Both the position numbers and the translations under genes were made by a program. DNA of 64,000 nt from Lactococcus termiticola (GTDB taxonomy: Bacteria > Bacillota > Bacilli > Lactobacillales > Streptococcaceae): NCBI RefSeq assembly GCF_003116835.1, contig NZ_BFFO01000004.1, forward strand, positions 1 through 64,000, written 5' to 3'. How positions within the stretch are numbered: position 1 is the stretch's first letter; each line of letters begins with the position of its first letter. The notes beneath the pieces are model-generated. The model did not search any database, was not told the origin of the DNA, and was given only the letters and a program-made list of their open reading frames with translations. Below, piece after piece: positions 16,333 to 25,743 of the stretch.

Positions 16333-19300
16333 ATGGAGAATTATCAGGCAGGGATTGATGTCGGCTCTACGACAGTCAAATTGGTCATTTTTAATGAAAA
16401 TCGGGAGTTGATTTTCTCCCGCTACGAACGGCATTTTTCGGATGTTAAGGCGGCGACGGTTAAGGTCTTAAATGACTTTATGGCTGAGGCGGGCGACGTC
16501 CAGCTTTCGCTTGCCATCACGGGCTCAGGTGGGATGGGGCTTGCTGAAGTGCTGGATCTGCCCTTTGTCCAGGAGGTCATTGCCTCTAGTCTGACGATTG
16601 AGGCCTTGATTCCAGAGACGGATGTCATGATTGAGCTGGGTGGTGAAGATGCCAAGATGACCTTCTTTGACAATGGTAGTCAGGAGCTCCGGATGAACGG
16701 GACCTGTGCCGGCGGGACGGGGGCCTTTATCGACCAGATGGCAGCCCTGCTCAAGGTTGATGCTAACGGTGTCAATGAACTCGCTAAAAATTACGAAAAA
16801 ATTTATCCTATCGCCAGCCGATGTGGTGTTTTTGCCAAGACCGACGTCCAGCCCCTGCTCAATGAAGGGGTCCGCAAGGAGGACATCGCAGCCAGCATCT
16901 ACCAGGCCGTGGTCAATCAGACCATCGCAGGCCTTGCCAGTGGTCGTAAAATCAAGGGCAAGGTCGCCTTTCTCGGCGGTCCCCTCTACTTTATGAGCGA
17001 GCTCCGCAAGCGATTTATTGAAACACTGAATCTGGCCGACGAAGACGTGATTTTTCCAGAAAATCCCCAGCTCTTTGTGGCCATGGGGGCCGCTCTCAAT
17101 GAAGAAAAGCGGGAGGCCAGTGTAAGCGAGCTGATTGCCGGTCTTCAAAATGATGCCAGTGACAGCCTGATTCCCCAGGACACGCTCGATCGTCTCTTTG
17201 AAAATGAAGCAGAGCTGACAGCCTTCCGTGCCCGCCATGCCCAGGCCTCTGCCAACTATAAAAACCTCTCAGACCACCATGGGCCGGCCTTTCTCGGGAT
17301 TGATGCAGGCTCTACGACGACTAAGGTCGTCCTGATTGACGGCGAGGGGAATATTCTCTTTGACCACTATGGTTCCAATAATGGAGAACCGCTGGAGTCT
17401 GTGATTTTTGTCTTAAAAGCTCTCTACAAGCTCCTGCCTGAGGATGTCTACATCGCCAAGTCTGCTGTGACGGGCTACGGCGAGCATCTGATTAAGGCTG
17501 GCCTCAAGGTCGACCTGGGCGAGGTCGAGACCATGGCCCATTATAAGGCGGCTGATTACTTTAATCCAGGCGTTGACTTTATCCTCGACATCGGTGGTCA
17601 AGACATGAAGGCCATGCGGATTATTGATGGGGCTCTGAGCTCGATTTCACTGAACGAAGCCTGCAGTTCCGGATGTGGAAGTTTTATCGAGACCTTTGCT
17701 AATTCCCTCAAGTATGATGTGAAGGACTTTGCCCAGATTGCCCTGCTGGCAGAGCATCCGGTCAACCTTGGCTCTCGCTGTACCGTCTTTATGAATTCCA
17801 AGGTCAAGCAGGTCCAAAAGGAAGGGGCGACGGTTGGTGATATTTCAGCCGGTCTGTCTTACTCTGTCATCAAGAACGCCCTCTACAAGGTCATCAAGGT
17901 CAAACGGCCTGAAGAGCTGGGGGAGAAGATTGTCGTCCAAGGTGGGACCTTCTACAATGAGGCCGTCCTCCGTGCCTTTGAGAAAATCTCTGAGCGTGAG
18001 GTCGTCCGTCCTAGTATCGCAGGGCTCATGGGGGCCTACGGCTCTGCACTGATTGCCATGGAGCATGAAGTAGCCGGCGAGATGTCCGGCATGCTGAGCC
18101 TGGCTGAGCTTGAGGCCTTTAGTACGCAAAAGGAATTTATGGTCTGTGGACTCTGCGAAAACAACTGTAAGATGACGCTGACTGTCTTTAACGACGGCAG
18201 CAAGTTTGTCACAGGCAATCGCTGTGAACGGGGCCAGGAAAAGGCGACTGAAATCAAGCTTGACCGCTCTGACAAGAAGGTCAACCTGGTCGACTACAAA
18301 TATAAAAAGCTCTTCAAATACCGGAGTCTGACCAAGAAGAAGCAGACCCAGGGCGAAATCGGGATTCCCCGTGTCTTGAACATGTATGAAAACTATCCCC
18401 TCTGGCATACCATGCTGACAGAGCTGGGCTTCCGGGTGGTGCTTTCGCCCCGCTCTGACAAGGAGCTCTTTGAAAAGGGTATTGAGACCATTCCTTCTGA
18501 TACGGTCTGCTATCCGGCTAAACTCAGTCACGGACATATCCAAAGCCTGATTGACCAGGATGTCCCGGCGATCTTCTATCCAAGTGTCCTCTATGAGCAA
18601 GAAGAGCAGAAAAATGCCCAGAACCACTATAACTGCCCGATTGTCCAGTCTTATCCTGAGGTCATCAAGAACAATATGGATGAAATCAGAAATGGCGAGG
18701 TCAAGTACCTCCATCCATTTATTAACCTGGCCAATCCTGAAAGTATGGCGAAGAACCTCCAGGCCTCGCTGACTGAAAATGGCTATAGCTTTGAGCTGGA
18801 AGCAGTGGCTGAAGCTGTTAAACATGGCTTTGAAGCCATGGAGGCATTTAAGGCTGACCTCCGTGAAAAGGCTGAGGACTTGCTTGTCAAGATTAACCTG
18901 AACAAGGAAAAGGCCATCGTCCTCTCAGGTCGTCCTTATCATCTGGACCCTGAGATTAACCATGGGATTGCTGATATCATCACGCAAGAGGGCTTCCATG
19001 TCTTGACTGAAGACAGCATTGCCCACCTGGGCGAAGTGACTGGCCTGCGGGTTGTCAACCAGTGGGTCTACCACAGCCGTCTCTATGCGGCAGCTCATGT
19101 GGTTGTAAAAAATAAGAATCTGGAACTGGTCCAGCTCAACAGCTTTGGCTGTGGCCTTGACGCTGTCACCACCGACCAGGTCGAAGAAATCATGCGGGGC
19201 CACAACAAGCTCTATACGGTTCTCAAGATCGACGAAGGCTCCAACATGGGGGCCGTCCGCATCCGCCTGCGGAGCCTGAAGGCCGCCGTGGCTGAACGCT

Positions 19301-20601
19301 CAAGACAAAATATCGAGGCCACAGAAGAAATCAAGGAAATTCTGCCTGAAATCCCGACCTTTACTAAAGAAATGAAGGCTAAGCACACCCTGCTCATGCC
19401 GATGCTCTCGCCGATTCACCAGGAGGGCTTGATTGACCTGGCCTTTACGGCTTCTGGCTATAATGTCGTCGTCCTGCCTGAAACCCAACAGTCGGTTAAC
19501 AACGGCCTCAAGTTCGTCAATAACGACTCCTGCTACCCGGCCATCATCACGATTGGTCAGTTGATTGAGGCTCTGAAATCCGGCGAATATGACGTGAACA
19601 ATACTTCCGTCATGATGACCCAGACCGGTGGCGGATGCCGGGCGACCAACTATATCCCGCTTTTGCGGAAGGCCTTGATTGACGCTGGCTTCCCACAAGT
19701 TCCTGTAGTTTCCCTCTCTATGGGTAACCAGGGAACCGAGAAGACCGAAGGCTTCAAGATGACCGTGCCGATGATTACCCGGATGATGATTGCCGTCCTC
19801 TACGGCGACCTCTTTGAGCGGGTGGTCTACCGGACCCGCCCTTATGAGGCAGTCGAAGGCTCTGTCAACGCTCTGCATGCTAAATGGCTAAAGAAGGCAA
19901 GACATAACATCAAGTCTGCCTCTATCTTTGAGTTTAACCGCAATATGAAGCAGATTGTCAAAGAATTCGATGAAATCGAACTGCTCGATATCCAGAAGCC
20001 CCGTGTGGGCGTGGTCGGCGAGATTCTCGTCAAATACAGCAAGACGGCCAATAATGACATCGTCTCCATCATCGAAGAAGAAGGTGGCGAGGCGGTCGTC
20101 CTTGACTTGATTGGCTTTATGAACTACAGCCTCTACAATCAAATCTGGAAATCCGATGAAATCGGCTTTGCTAAGAAAAATAAATTGTTTGCACAAACTT
20201 TCTTGGGCATTATCAATATGCTTGAAAAGCCAATGGATAAGGCACTGCGGAAGTCTCAGCGTTTTGATGGGATTGAGTCCATCTATGAGATTGCGGCCAA
20301 TACTGAGGACATCATCTCAGTCGGCAATCACACTGGCGAAGGCTGGTTCTTGACTGGCGAGATGATCGAGCTTCTGCAGAAGGGCGTGAAGAATATCGTC
20401 TGCCTGCAACCTTTTGGTTGCCTGCCTAATCACATTGTCGGCAAGGGGATGATGAAGGAACTCCGCCGGCAATATCCTGGGGCGAATTTGGCTCCGATTG
20501 ATTATGACCCAGGTGTGTCTGCGGTGAATCAGTTGAACCGGATTCGTTTGATGATGGCGACAGCTAAGAAGGCTGTTAAAGAAGAAGTTGTTAGTGTTTG
20601 A
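16333..20601 (+). CDS. Giant 2-hydroxyacyl-CoA dehydratase activase-like protein
   Basis: This is a 1422-residue protein. Two BcrA/BadF/HgdC-type ATPase domains lie at about residues 1-270 (GIDVGSTTVKLV) and 315-580 (GIDAGSTTTKVV). Each has the two cysteines that hold a bridging [4Fe-4S] cluster in activases: about 125 and 164 in the first, and about 445 and 483 in the second. A DUF2229 region follows (GIPRVLNMYENYPLW at about 680), then HgdB-like Cys-containing regions (NDSCYPA, GGGCRATNY). Such fused proteins are widespread in Firmicutes without a known substrate. The start at 16333 follows an AGAGG RBS; an earlier TTG (16312) lies in the operator. Confidence 0.85.
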   Translation: MENYQAGIDVGSTTVKLVIFNENRELIFSRYERHFSDVKAATVKVLNDFMAEAGDVQLSLAITGSGGMGLAEVLDLPFVQEVIASSLTIEALIPETDVMIELGGEDAKMTFFDNGSQELRMNGTCAGGTGAFIDQMAALLKVDANGVNELAKNYEKIYPIASRCGVFAKTDVQPLLNEGVRKEDIAASIYQAVVNQTIAGLASGRKIKGKVAFLGGPLYFMSELRKRFIETLNLADEDVIFPENPQLFVAMGAALNEEKREASVSELIAGLQNDASDSLIPQDTLDRLFENEAELTAFRARHAQASANYKNLSDHHGPAFLGIDAGSTTTKVVLIDGEGNILFDHYGSNNGEPLESVIFVLKALYKLLPEDVYIAKSAVTGYGEHLIKAGLKVDLGEVETMAHYKAADYFNPGVDFILDIGGQDMKAMRIIDGALSSISLNEACSSGCGSFIETFANSLKYDVKDFAQIALLAEHPVNLGSRCTVFMNSKVKQVQKEGATVGDISAGLSYSVIKNALYKVIKVKRPEELGEKIVVQGGTFYNEAVLRAFEKISEREVVRPSIAGLMGAYGSALIAMEHEVAGEMSGMLSLAELEAFSTQKEFMVCGLCENNCKMTLTVFNDGSKFVTGNRCERGQEKATEIKLDRSDKKVNLVDYKYKKLFKYRSLTKKKQTQGEIGIPRVLNMYENYPLWHTMLTELGFRVVLSPRSDKELFEKGIETIPSDTVCYPAKLSHGHIQSLIDQDVPAIFYPSVLYEQEEQKNAQNHYNCPIVQSYPEVIKNNMDEIRNGEVKYLHPFINLANPESMAKNLQASLTENGYSFELEAVAEAVKHGFEAMEAFKADLREKAEDLLVKINLNKEKAIVLSGRPYHLDPEINHGIADIITQEGFHVLTEDSIAHLGEVTGLRVVNQWVYHSRLYAAAHVVVKNKNLELVQLNSFGCGLDAVTTDQVEEIMRGHNKLYTVLKIDEGSNMGAVRIRLRSLKAAVAERSRQNIEATEEIKEILPEIPTFTKEMKAKHTLLMPMLSPIHQEGLIDLAFTASGYNVVVLPETQQSVNNGLKFVNNDSCYPAIITIGQLIEALKSGEYDVNNTSVMMTQTGGGCRATNYIPLLRKALIDAGFPQVPVVSLSMGNQGTEKTEGFKMTVPMITRMMIAVLYGDLFERVVYRTRPYEAVEGSVNALHAKWLKKARHNIKSASIFEFNRNMKQIVKEFDEIELLDIQKPRVGVVGEILVKYSKTANNDIVSIIEEEGGEAVVLDLIGFMNYSLYNQIWKSDEIGFAKKNKLFAQTFLGIINMLEKPMDKALRKSQRFDGIESIYEIAANTEDIISVGNHTGEGWFLTGEMIELLQKGVKNIVCLQPFGCLPNHIVGKGMMKELRRQYPGANLAPIDYDPGVSAVNQLNRIRLMMATAKKAVKEEVVSV

Positions 20602-20666
20602 TGCGGTGGCTTCTCTTTAGGGACATTTCTTTCACTTCACTTGCGGATTTTATTTGAGAATATGTA

Positions 20667-20698
20667 AAAAACTTCATGGCGCTTGCTGTGAAGTTTTT
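20667..20698 (+). terminator. Terminator after the activase gene
   Basis: AAAAACTTCA pairs with TGAAGTTTTT; an inner GC..GC can extend the stem. Confidence 0.7.
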
Positions 20699-20777
20699 AA
20701 TGTAATCAGGAAGGCGTGTTCTAAAATGAATGATAATGAGACTAGGTTATTGTTTTTAGACTAAAAATTAAAAATGG

Positions 20778-20851
20778 AAGAAAAGTCCCGGCCGGTGGCT
20801 TTTCTGGAGTATCCTAACCAATAAAAAAAGAACCACCAACAGGTAGCTCCA
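20778..20851 (-). terminator. Leftward hairpins downstream of the 20856-21440 gene
   Basis: AGAAAAGTCC (20779 onward) pairs with GGCTTTTCT. Read on the minus strand it is followed by T-rich sequence. A smaller minus-strand hairpin (GCTACC / GGTGGT) followed by TTCTTTTTTT lies at about 20825-20848. Either can terminate the leftward gene. Confidence 0.5.
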
Positions 20852-20855
20852 AAAC

Positions 20856-21440
20856 CTAGTAATCCAAAGCCTTCTCCGTCATATAAATCGAACTCCTCGT
20901 CTCCTGAGGGATTTCATAAAGACCTGACCCCTTGATACTGATGGTCGACTGGAGGGGCTCGTCATTTTCAGTAATCGTATAATAGTGGAAGTCGCCCTCA
21001 AAATCGCCGGTCGCGACGAGGGTCAGGCGGGGCTCGGCGTCTTGTTCGATGATTTTAATCCAGACCTGCTCATGCAGAATGTGCTGTGTGTCTGGCTCAG
21101 GATCGGCCGCAATCATATAGCTGAAACGTAGGAGGTCATCGCTCGGCGTCTGCTTTTTGACGGCTGTTTGCCGGAGGTGGATGACATCAAGTTCCAGCAT
21201 TTGCTCGAGGAGCTCAAAGGCATCCCGGGCAAATTCGGCCTGGCTGGGTGGGACGACCAGTGTCTTTTGCTTCTTGATCGGAGCCCCCTTCTTAAACTGA
21301 ATCTTGCTGGCCACAATCGGCTTGTGGGTCAGGGCCAGATTGCCCAGGATGGCCATGCCATACATTTTCTTTTTATGAGGCGACCAGGTCTTTATTTCAG
21401 AAATCTGTTCTTCGACAGTATGCAGTTCATTGGGTGTCAT
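20856..21440 (-). CDS. Hypothetical protein, 194 aa
   Basis: I do not recognise this protein. It is soluble, without signal peptide or membrane segments. A basic N-terminal third (WSPHKKKMYGMA, IQFKKGAPIKKQK) precedes an acidic, beta-rich C-terminal half (GDFEGDFHYYTITENDEPL, then ISIKGSGLYEIP). A clear AAAGGAT RBS precedes the ATG on the minus strand. It stands alone between terminators and a family 1 repeat. Codon use resembles its neighbours, so it is probably a real resident gene. Confidence 0.7.
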   Translation of the reverse strand: MTPNELHTVEEQISEIKTWSPHKKKMYGMAILGNLALTHKPIVASKIQFKKGAPIKKQKTLVVPPSQAEFARDAFELLEQMLELDVIHLRQTAVKKQTPSDDLLRFSYMIAADPEPDTQHILHEQVWIKIIEQDAEPRLTLVATGDFEGDFHYYTITENDEPLQSTISIKGSGLYEIPQETRSSIYMTEKALDY

Positions 21441-21570
21441 ATCAACAATCCTTTCATTTTTCTACGACTCATGTTCTTGTCATTATTTTATCATTTTTCT
21501 CTCATCTAAAATAACGATATACAAATTTAGAGTTTCTAAAATGAAAGTATTTTGATAAATTCAGTTGACC

Positions 21571-21715
21571 AGTGGAGTGGAAGAAAAAGGCCGAGGAATT
21601 GTGAAAAAGACAAAACTGAAGACCGCATGGGCTTCAGTTTTAGCAATGAGACGCCGGAGGCGTCTGCTTGCGGGTCACACAGTTCCTCGGCCTTTTTCTG
21701 TAACGAAACGACTCA
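21571..21715 (+). repeat. Family 1 three-way-junction repeat, copy A
   Basis: The left flank AGTGGAGTGGA leads into outer arm 21582-21604 (AGAAAAAGGCCGAGGAA..GTGA), which pairs with 21675-21699. Inner hairpin 1 is AAAACTGAAG / CTTCAGTTTT and inner hairpin 2 is AGACGCC / GGCGTCT, enclosed by GCAA / TTGC. The right flank is AACGAAACGACTC. The outer arm is unrelated to those of other copies. The rest of the 21441-21749 gap shows nothing else. Confidence 0.8.
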
Positions 21716-21749
21716 AAAGAAGAAAAATCAAAAAATCAAATCCAAATCC

Positions 21750-21778
21750 TTGCATTCTAAAAAATAAAGATTTATAAT
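21750..21778 (+). promoter_or_regulatory. marR operon promoter
   Basis: TTGCAT (21750-21755), a 17-nt spacer and TATAAT (21773-21778). The small palindrome AACGGCGTT lies just downstream of the -10 element and may be an autoregulatory site. Confidence 0.65.
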
Positions 21779-21821
21779 AATCAACGGCGTTAATAAATTA
21801 TATTGTTAGAAAGGAATGAAA

Positions 21822-22286
21822 ATGGATTACAACCAACTTGCTGAGACCTTCATGCATCGTGTCAAAGGCAAAGGTCAGACTGAGGTCTGGAGTCGTTTTC
21901 ATGCCTACACGCATGGTGAGCGTCAGGTGCTCTTCTATCTCTACAAGAGTTCAGGAAAGCCGGTAATGCCGTCAGACATTGCCAAATACACTGACACCAG
22001 TACAGCTAGAGTGGCGACCATCCTCAACAACCTCGAAGAAAAAGGCCTGGTCACCCGAGAGATTTCTCGGGAGGACCGGCGTAAAATCCTCGTAGGGATT
22101 ACAGGAAAAGGTCGTGAAATCGCTGACGCTCAAAGACAAAAAGCTATTAGCCACGTGGCAAGAATCCTTGCGGAAATGGGAGAAGAAGAGGCGACAAAAT
22201 TTGTCCAGTCTTTCCAAAATTTCCTGGAAATAGGAATTAAAATTGCCTGTGCTGAAGAACAAGAAGAGGAGGAAAAAAATGTCTGA
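21822..22286 (+). CDS. MarR family transcriptional regulator
   Basis: This is a 154-residue winged-helix regulator. The central segment SDIAKYTDTSTARVATILNNLEEKGLVTRE followed by DRRKILVGITGKG is the classical MarR DNA-binding wing. The ATG at 21822 fits the AAGG RBS (21811-21814) better than the in-frame ATG at 21816. Its stop overlaps the start of the efflux pump gene, so it probably represses its own operon and responds to a pump substrate. Confidence 0.9.
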   Translation: MDYNQLAETFMHRVKGKGQTEVWSRFHAYTHGERQVLFYLYKSSGKPVMPSDIAKYTDTSTARVATILNNLEEKGLVTREISREDRRKILVGITGKGREIADAQRQKAISHVARILAEMGEEEATKFVQSFQNFLEIGIKIACAEEQEEEEKNV

Positions 22287-23940
22287 AGAAACAAAAGACA
22301 TCTCGCAAGAGGCAACAGAAAAAGTTGATGCGACAGCGACTGAAGCAGAAGCAATGACTTCAGAAGCTTCAAATGAAGCTGAAGCATCATCAAAATCAAC
22401 TGCCCCTGCAAAAGACTACACAAAAGACGTTCATGGGAAGAAATTCTCACGCAGTCTCATGTTCGCACTGATGATGATTGCCACCTTTGGTGGGATGCTG
22501 ACCCAAACATTCTTGGGGACCGCCTATCCTACATTGATGGGCAAATTTGACATCACACTGGCAACGGCACAGGGGGCATCTACCTGGTTCCTCCTGGCCA
22601 ACGGGATTATGATTCCTGTTTCTGCCTTCTTAATTACGAAATTTTCTACGAAATGGCTTTTCTTTGCTGCCTATATCTTCATTTGGGCTGGAATCTTCAT
22701 TTCTTTCTCAGCACCTGAATCAAGCTGGGGCGTCTTCCTTGCCGGTCGTATCGTCGCAGCCATGGGTGTCGGGATTTCAATGCCACTCTTCCAAGTGGTC
22801 ATTGTCAACATCTTCCCACCTGATAAAATCGGTGTCCCAATGGGACTTGGTGGCCTGGTTATCGGACTCGCTCCTGCCCTTGGCCCAACATATGCCGGAT
22901 GGATTCTTTCTACCCATGAAAAATTCCTCGGCTTCATCCAATTGGGTGACTGGCGGACGATCTTCTTGATTCCTTTGATTTTCGTTGGGATCTCAGTGGT
23001 CCTGACCCCATTCATCATGCACGACGTCCTGCCTAACCGGGATATGAGGCTTGATGTCCTCTCACTCCTCTTGTCACTGGTCGGTTTTGGTCTCTTCCTT
23101 CTTGGATTTACCAACGTGGCTTCAGACGGCTGGGGCGATATGACTTCAGTTATCCTGCCTATCATTGTTGGTTTGATTTTGATCATCGTCTTCGTCGTCC
23201 GTCAGCTCAAGATGAAGGATCCCTTCCTGGACCTTTCAGTTTTCAAAGTGAAGCAATTTACTTGGACAACCATTATTGCGGCCATCAATACTGTGGCCAT
23301 GATGGGTGTCGAACTCATGTTGCCCGTCTACGTCCAAAACGTGCACGGCCTCTCAGCCTTCAATGCCGGCCTCCTGCTCTTGCCAGGGTCAATCATGATG
23401 GCTGTCATGTCACCTATCGCAGGTTCTATCTATAATAAACGTGGTGCCCGTCCACTTGCCTTGGTTGGTTTCATTATCTTGGCTATTGGTACCCTGCCAT
23501 ACATGTTCTTGACGGCTTCTACGCCAGAACACTTCATCACAATCACTTACTGGATGCGTTTCGTGGCCATCGGTATGATCATGATGCCGCTGATTACTTC
23601 AGCGATGAATGCCTTGCCTGTTGAAAAAGCAGCTCAAGGTTCTGCATCAAACAACACACTGCGTATGATTGCTTCATCCATCGGTGTGGCCCTGCTTGCA
23701 TCAGTAACACAAAACATTACCAACCATGCCATGCCAGCCCACAGCTTGCAGACCAGCAATCCTTTGGAATACGCTTCTAAGGCGATTGATGCCGCACTTA
23801 AAGGCTTCCACGTTTCATTTGCCATCTCATTTGCCTTTGCAGTGATTGGCTTCCTGGCAGCCTTCATGCTCCACAAGGGTAAGACAGTACATACGCCTGA
23901 TGGACGTGAAATTGACGCACTTGAAGGAGGGGAAAAATAA
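22279..23940 (+). CDS. DHA2-type MFS multidrug efflux transporter
   Basis: This is a 553-residue major facilitator protein with about 14 transmembrane segments (EmrB/QacA, DHA2 group), exporting drugs by proton antiport. GRIVAAMGVGISMPLFQ and GLGGLVIGLAPALGPTYAGWIL match the family motifs in TM4-TM5. An unusual hydrophilic N-terminal tail of about 50 residues, rich in Glu, Ala and Thr, precedes TM1. The start at 22279 has a perfect AGGAGG 6 nt upstream and overlaps marR by 8 nt. The substrate is unknown. Confidence 0.9.
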   Translation: MSEETKDISQEATEKVDATATEAEAMTSEASNEAEASSKSTAPAKDYTKDVHGKKFSRSLMFALMMIATFGGMLTQTFLGTAYPTLMGKFDITLATAQGASTWFLLANGIMIPVSAFLITKFSTKWLFFAAYIFIWAGIFISFSAPESSWGVFLAGRIVAAMGVGISMPLFQVVIVNIFPPDKIGVPMGLGGLVIGLAPALGPTYAGWILSTHEKFLGFIQLGDWRTIFLIPLIFVGISVVLTPFIMHDVLPNRDMRLDVLSLLLSLVGFGLFLLGFTNVASDGWGDMTSVILPIIVGLILIIVFVVRQLKMKDPFLDLSVFKVKQFTWTTIIAAINTVAMMGVELMLPVYVQNVHGLSAFNAGLLLLPGSIMMAVMSPIAGSIYNKRGARPLALVGFIILAIGTLPYMFLTASTPEHFITITYWMRFVAIGMIMMPLITSAMNALPVEKAAQGSASNNTLRMIASSIGVALLASVTQNITNHAMPAHSLQTSNPLEYASKAIDAALKGFHVSFAISFAFAVIGFLAAFMLHKGKTVHTPDGREIDALEGGEK

Positions 23941-24728
23941 TGATTATCTTACTTATCGTAATATTTACTGCCCTCATGGTTTTTGGTTTCTTCTTCGTGA
24001 AGGGGCCTGCCCAATATATCATCGGAGGGCTCGCAACAATCCTTGCCTTCCTGTCCATCCTTGGCCTCATTTTCCATGATAACAATCACTGGGGAATGAA
24101 GAAGGTGACCTCGACTGAGACCATGAACATTCCTGTTCAGATGGTCACAGCCATCAAGGTCGGCGACAATACTGGCAACTACGTCTTTACCTATAAGACG
24201 GCAGATGACGGGAAGGTCGGCCAGCACTTTGCTCCAGATACGAAAAACATTGTCGAAGCCACAAAGAAGACTTCTAAATATGAAGAAACTTCTGATAAGA
24301 CAGCTGAAGTCGTGACAACTACTGTCCGCTGGGAATGGGCGAATAACCTTGCCAAGACCATGTTTGGTGTCGGTGGCGAGGCTGGCGAGCTCTACAAGCA
24401 GACCAATGTTGTCCGCGTGCCTAAGGGGACCATCCTTGTCGTGAATCAAGAAGAAGCCAAGAAGCTCCAGGCCAATCAATCTAAGATTGCTGAGTCTGCC
24501 AAGGCTTCTCAAGAAGCACAGGTCAAGGCCTTGACTGAAGAACACATCAAAGAAGCCCTCGCACAACTCCCTGACGGAGCGAGCGACGAGCAAAAAGAAG
24601 CAGTGACCCAGCAAGTGACTGAAAAAGTCCAAGCTCAAGTCGCTGAAAAAATGAAAGCAGCTCAAAATGACCCAGTAGCCTATGCTCAAGCACAGGTGAC
24701 GGCGATTAAGAGCTTCTTGGAGAAATAA
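23940..24728 (+). CDS. DUF4811 domain membrane protein
   Basis: This is a 262-residue protein with two N-terminal transmembrane segments (residues 1-20 and 25-46), an extracytoplasmic or cytoplasmic globular middle, and a long Ala/Glu/Gln-rich helical C-terminus (about residues 165-250). It matches the DUF4811 proteins that accompany DHA2 pumps in lactic acid bacteria. The start overlaps the pump stop (TAATG), so it is translationally coupled and may be an accessory of the transporter; that role is inference. Confidence 0.75.
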   Translation: MIILLIVIFTALMVFGFFFVKGPAQYIIGGLATILAFLSILGLIFHDNNHWGMKKVTSTETMNIPVQMVTAIKVGDNTGNYVFTYKTADDGKVGQHFAPDTKNIVEATKKTSKYEETSDKTAEVVTTTVRWEWANNLAKTMFGVGGEAGELYKQTNVVRVPKGTILVVNQEEAKKLQANQSKIAESAKASQEAQVKALTEEHIKEALAQLPDGASDEQKEAVTQQVTEKVQAQVAEKMKAAQNDPVAYAQAQVTAIKSFLEK

Positions 24729-24735
24729 GCTTTGG

Positions 24736-24762
24736 ACATCCTCTTTTAAGGGTGTTTTTTTG
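24736..24762 (+). terminator. Terminator of the marR-pump operon
   Basis: ACATCC pairs with GGGTGT (G-U allowed), followed by a T run. Confidence 0.6.
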
Positions 24763-24769
24763 TGGTCTT

Positions 24770-24915
24770 GCCGTTCCGCTTTAGGAAGCCGGTGGAAATG
24801 CTGTGAGGCCCGCGAGCAGACCGCTTTGCGGTCTCATCGCTAAAAGTCGAGCCCGATGCTCTCGCCATTTGCCTATTTTCACGGCATTTCCACCGGCTTC
24901 CTGAAGCTTCACTGT
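24770..24915 (-). repeat. Family 1 three-way-junction repeat, copy E (reverse)
   Basis: The outer arms at 24783-24806 and 24879-24902 pair over 24 bp with one G-U. In the family orientation, hairpin 1 is GGCGAG / CTCGAC-like and hairpin 2 is AGACCGC / GCGGTCT. Its junction-closing pair is GCGA / TCGC, whereas the other copies have GCAA / TTGC: a compensatory double change that supports the fold. Confidence 0.8.
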
Positions 24916-25004
24916 AGCTGCCAAAGTTGCTTGAGTCTCTTGAAAAAAGGAAGGAAACAGCTAGAGGCCTCTTTCCATATCTGGAAGTCAGTCCCTTCGA
25001 GATG

Positions 25005-25013
25005 TGTTATAAT
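25005..25013 (+). promoter_or_regulatory. Extended -10 promoter
   Basis: TGTTATAAT lies about 35 nt before the mutase-like gene. The same GATGTGTTATAAT string occurs upstream of the HAD gene at 50469. Confidence 0.6.
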
Positions 25014-25047
25014 GGTAAAAGATTAAAGCATATTTAAGGAGTGTAAG

Positions 25048-25743
25048 ATGGTCAAAGTTTACTTGGTGCGTCATGGGAAAACGATGTTTAATACGATTGG
25101 TCGGGCTCAGGGTTGGTCGGATACGCCACTGACGGCTGAGGGTGAGCTTGGAATCACTGAGCTTGGCCTTGGTTTTAAGGAACGTGGCATCAAGTTTGAT
25201 GCGGCCTATTCGTCTGATTCTGGTCGGACGATTCAGACCATGGGCTTTATTCTTAGAAATTCTGACAATGAAGGCATTCCCTATGAGATGGACAAACGCA
25301 TCCGGGAGTGGTGTTTTGGCTCCTTTGATGGAGCCTATGATGGCGAGCTTTTTGATGGGGTTCTCCCCCGTAAATTCGCCGATGCTGGACGGGCTGGAGG
25401 GGATTTGGCTGAGATTGCCAATGCCATCTATGAGGTGGACACGGCTGGCTGGGCTGAGCCTTGGGAGGTCTTGAGAGACCGGATTTTGACCGGTTTTCAT
25501 GATATGGCTGAGCGGGCTGAAAAACGGGGCGACAAGAATATCGTCATTGTGAGCCATGGCCTGACCATCTCGACCTTTGTCAAGCTCCTGAGGCCCGATA
25601 AAGAACGTCCCCATGCCCTGGACAATGGCTCAGTGACCCTGCTTGATTATGCAGACGGAAAATTTAAGATAGAGGCCGTAGGCTCGATGGAATATCGCAA
25701 GCTCGGCTGGGAGATAATGAAGCAAAATGCAGAGAAGAACTAA
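25048..25743 (+). CDS. Histidine phosphatase (phosphoglycerate mutase-like) protein
   Basis: This 231-residue protein belongs to the histidine phosphatase superfamily. The phospho-acceptor motif VRHGKT is at residues 7-12, and the second catalytic histidine is in VSHGLTI near residue 171. Members include cofactor-dependent phosphoglycerate mutases and broad phosphatases; the long, divergent middle argues for a phosphatase rather than glycolytic GpmA. An AAGGAG RBS precedes the ATG. The 3' end overlaps the carboxypeptidase gene by 17 nt, a pairing also common in streptococci. Confidence 0.85.
   Translation: MVKVYLVRHGKTMFNTIGRAQGWSDTPLTAEGELGITELGLGFKERGIKFDAAYSSDSGRTIQTMGFILRNSDNEGIPYEMDKRIREWCFGSFDGAYDGELFDGVLPRKFADAGRAGGDLAEIANAIYEVDTAGWAEPWEVLRDRILTGFHDMAERAEKRGDKNIVIVSHGLTISTFVKLLRPDKERPHALDNGSVTLLDYADGKFKIEAVGSMEYRKLGWEIMKQNAEKN

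Noticed and set aside
17845-18825. Long antisense open frame inside the activase gene
   Set aside because: It is a mirror frame of a well-supported gene with biased codons; it has no RBS and no family resemblance.
24770-24915. Family 1 repeats as simple Rho-independent terminators
   Set aside because: Stems are not followed by T runs, the element has three conserved helices, and separate ordinary terminators are present nearby, for example at 24736-24762.
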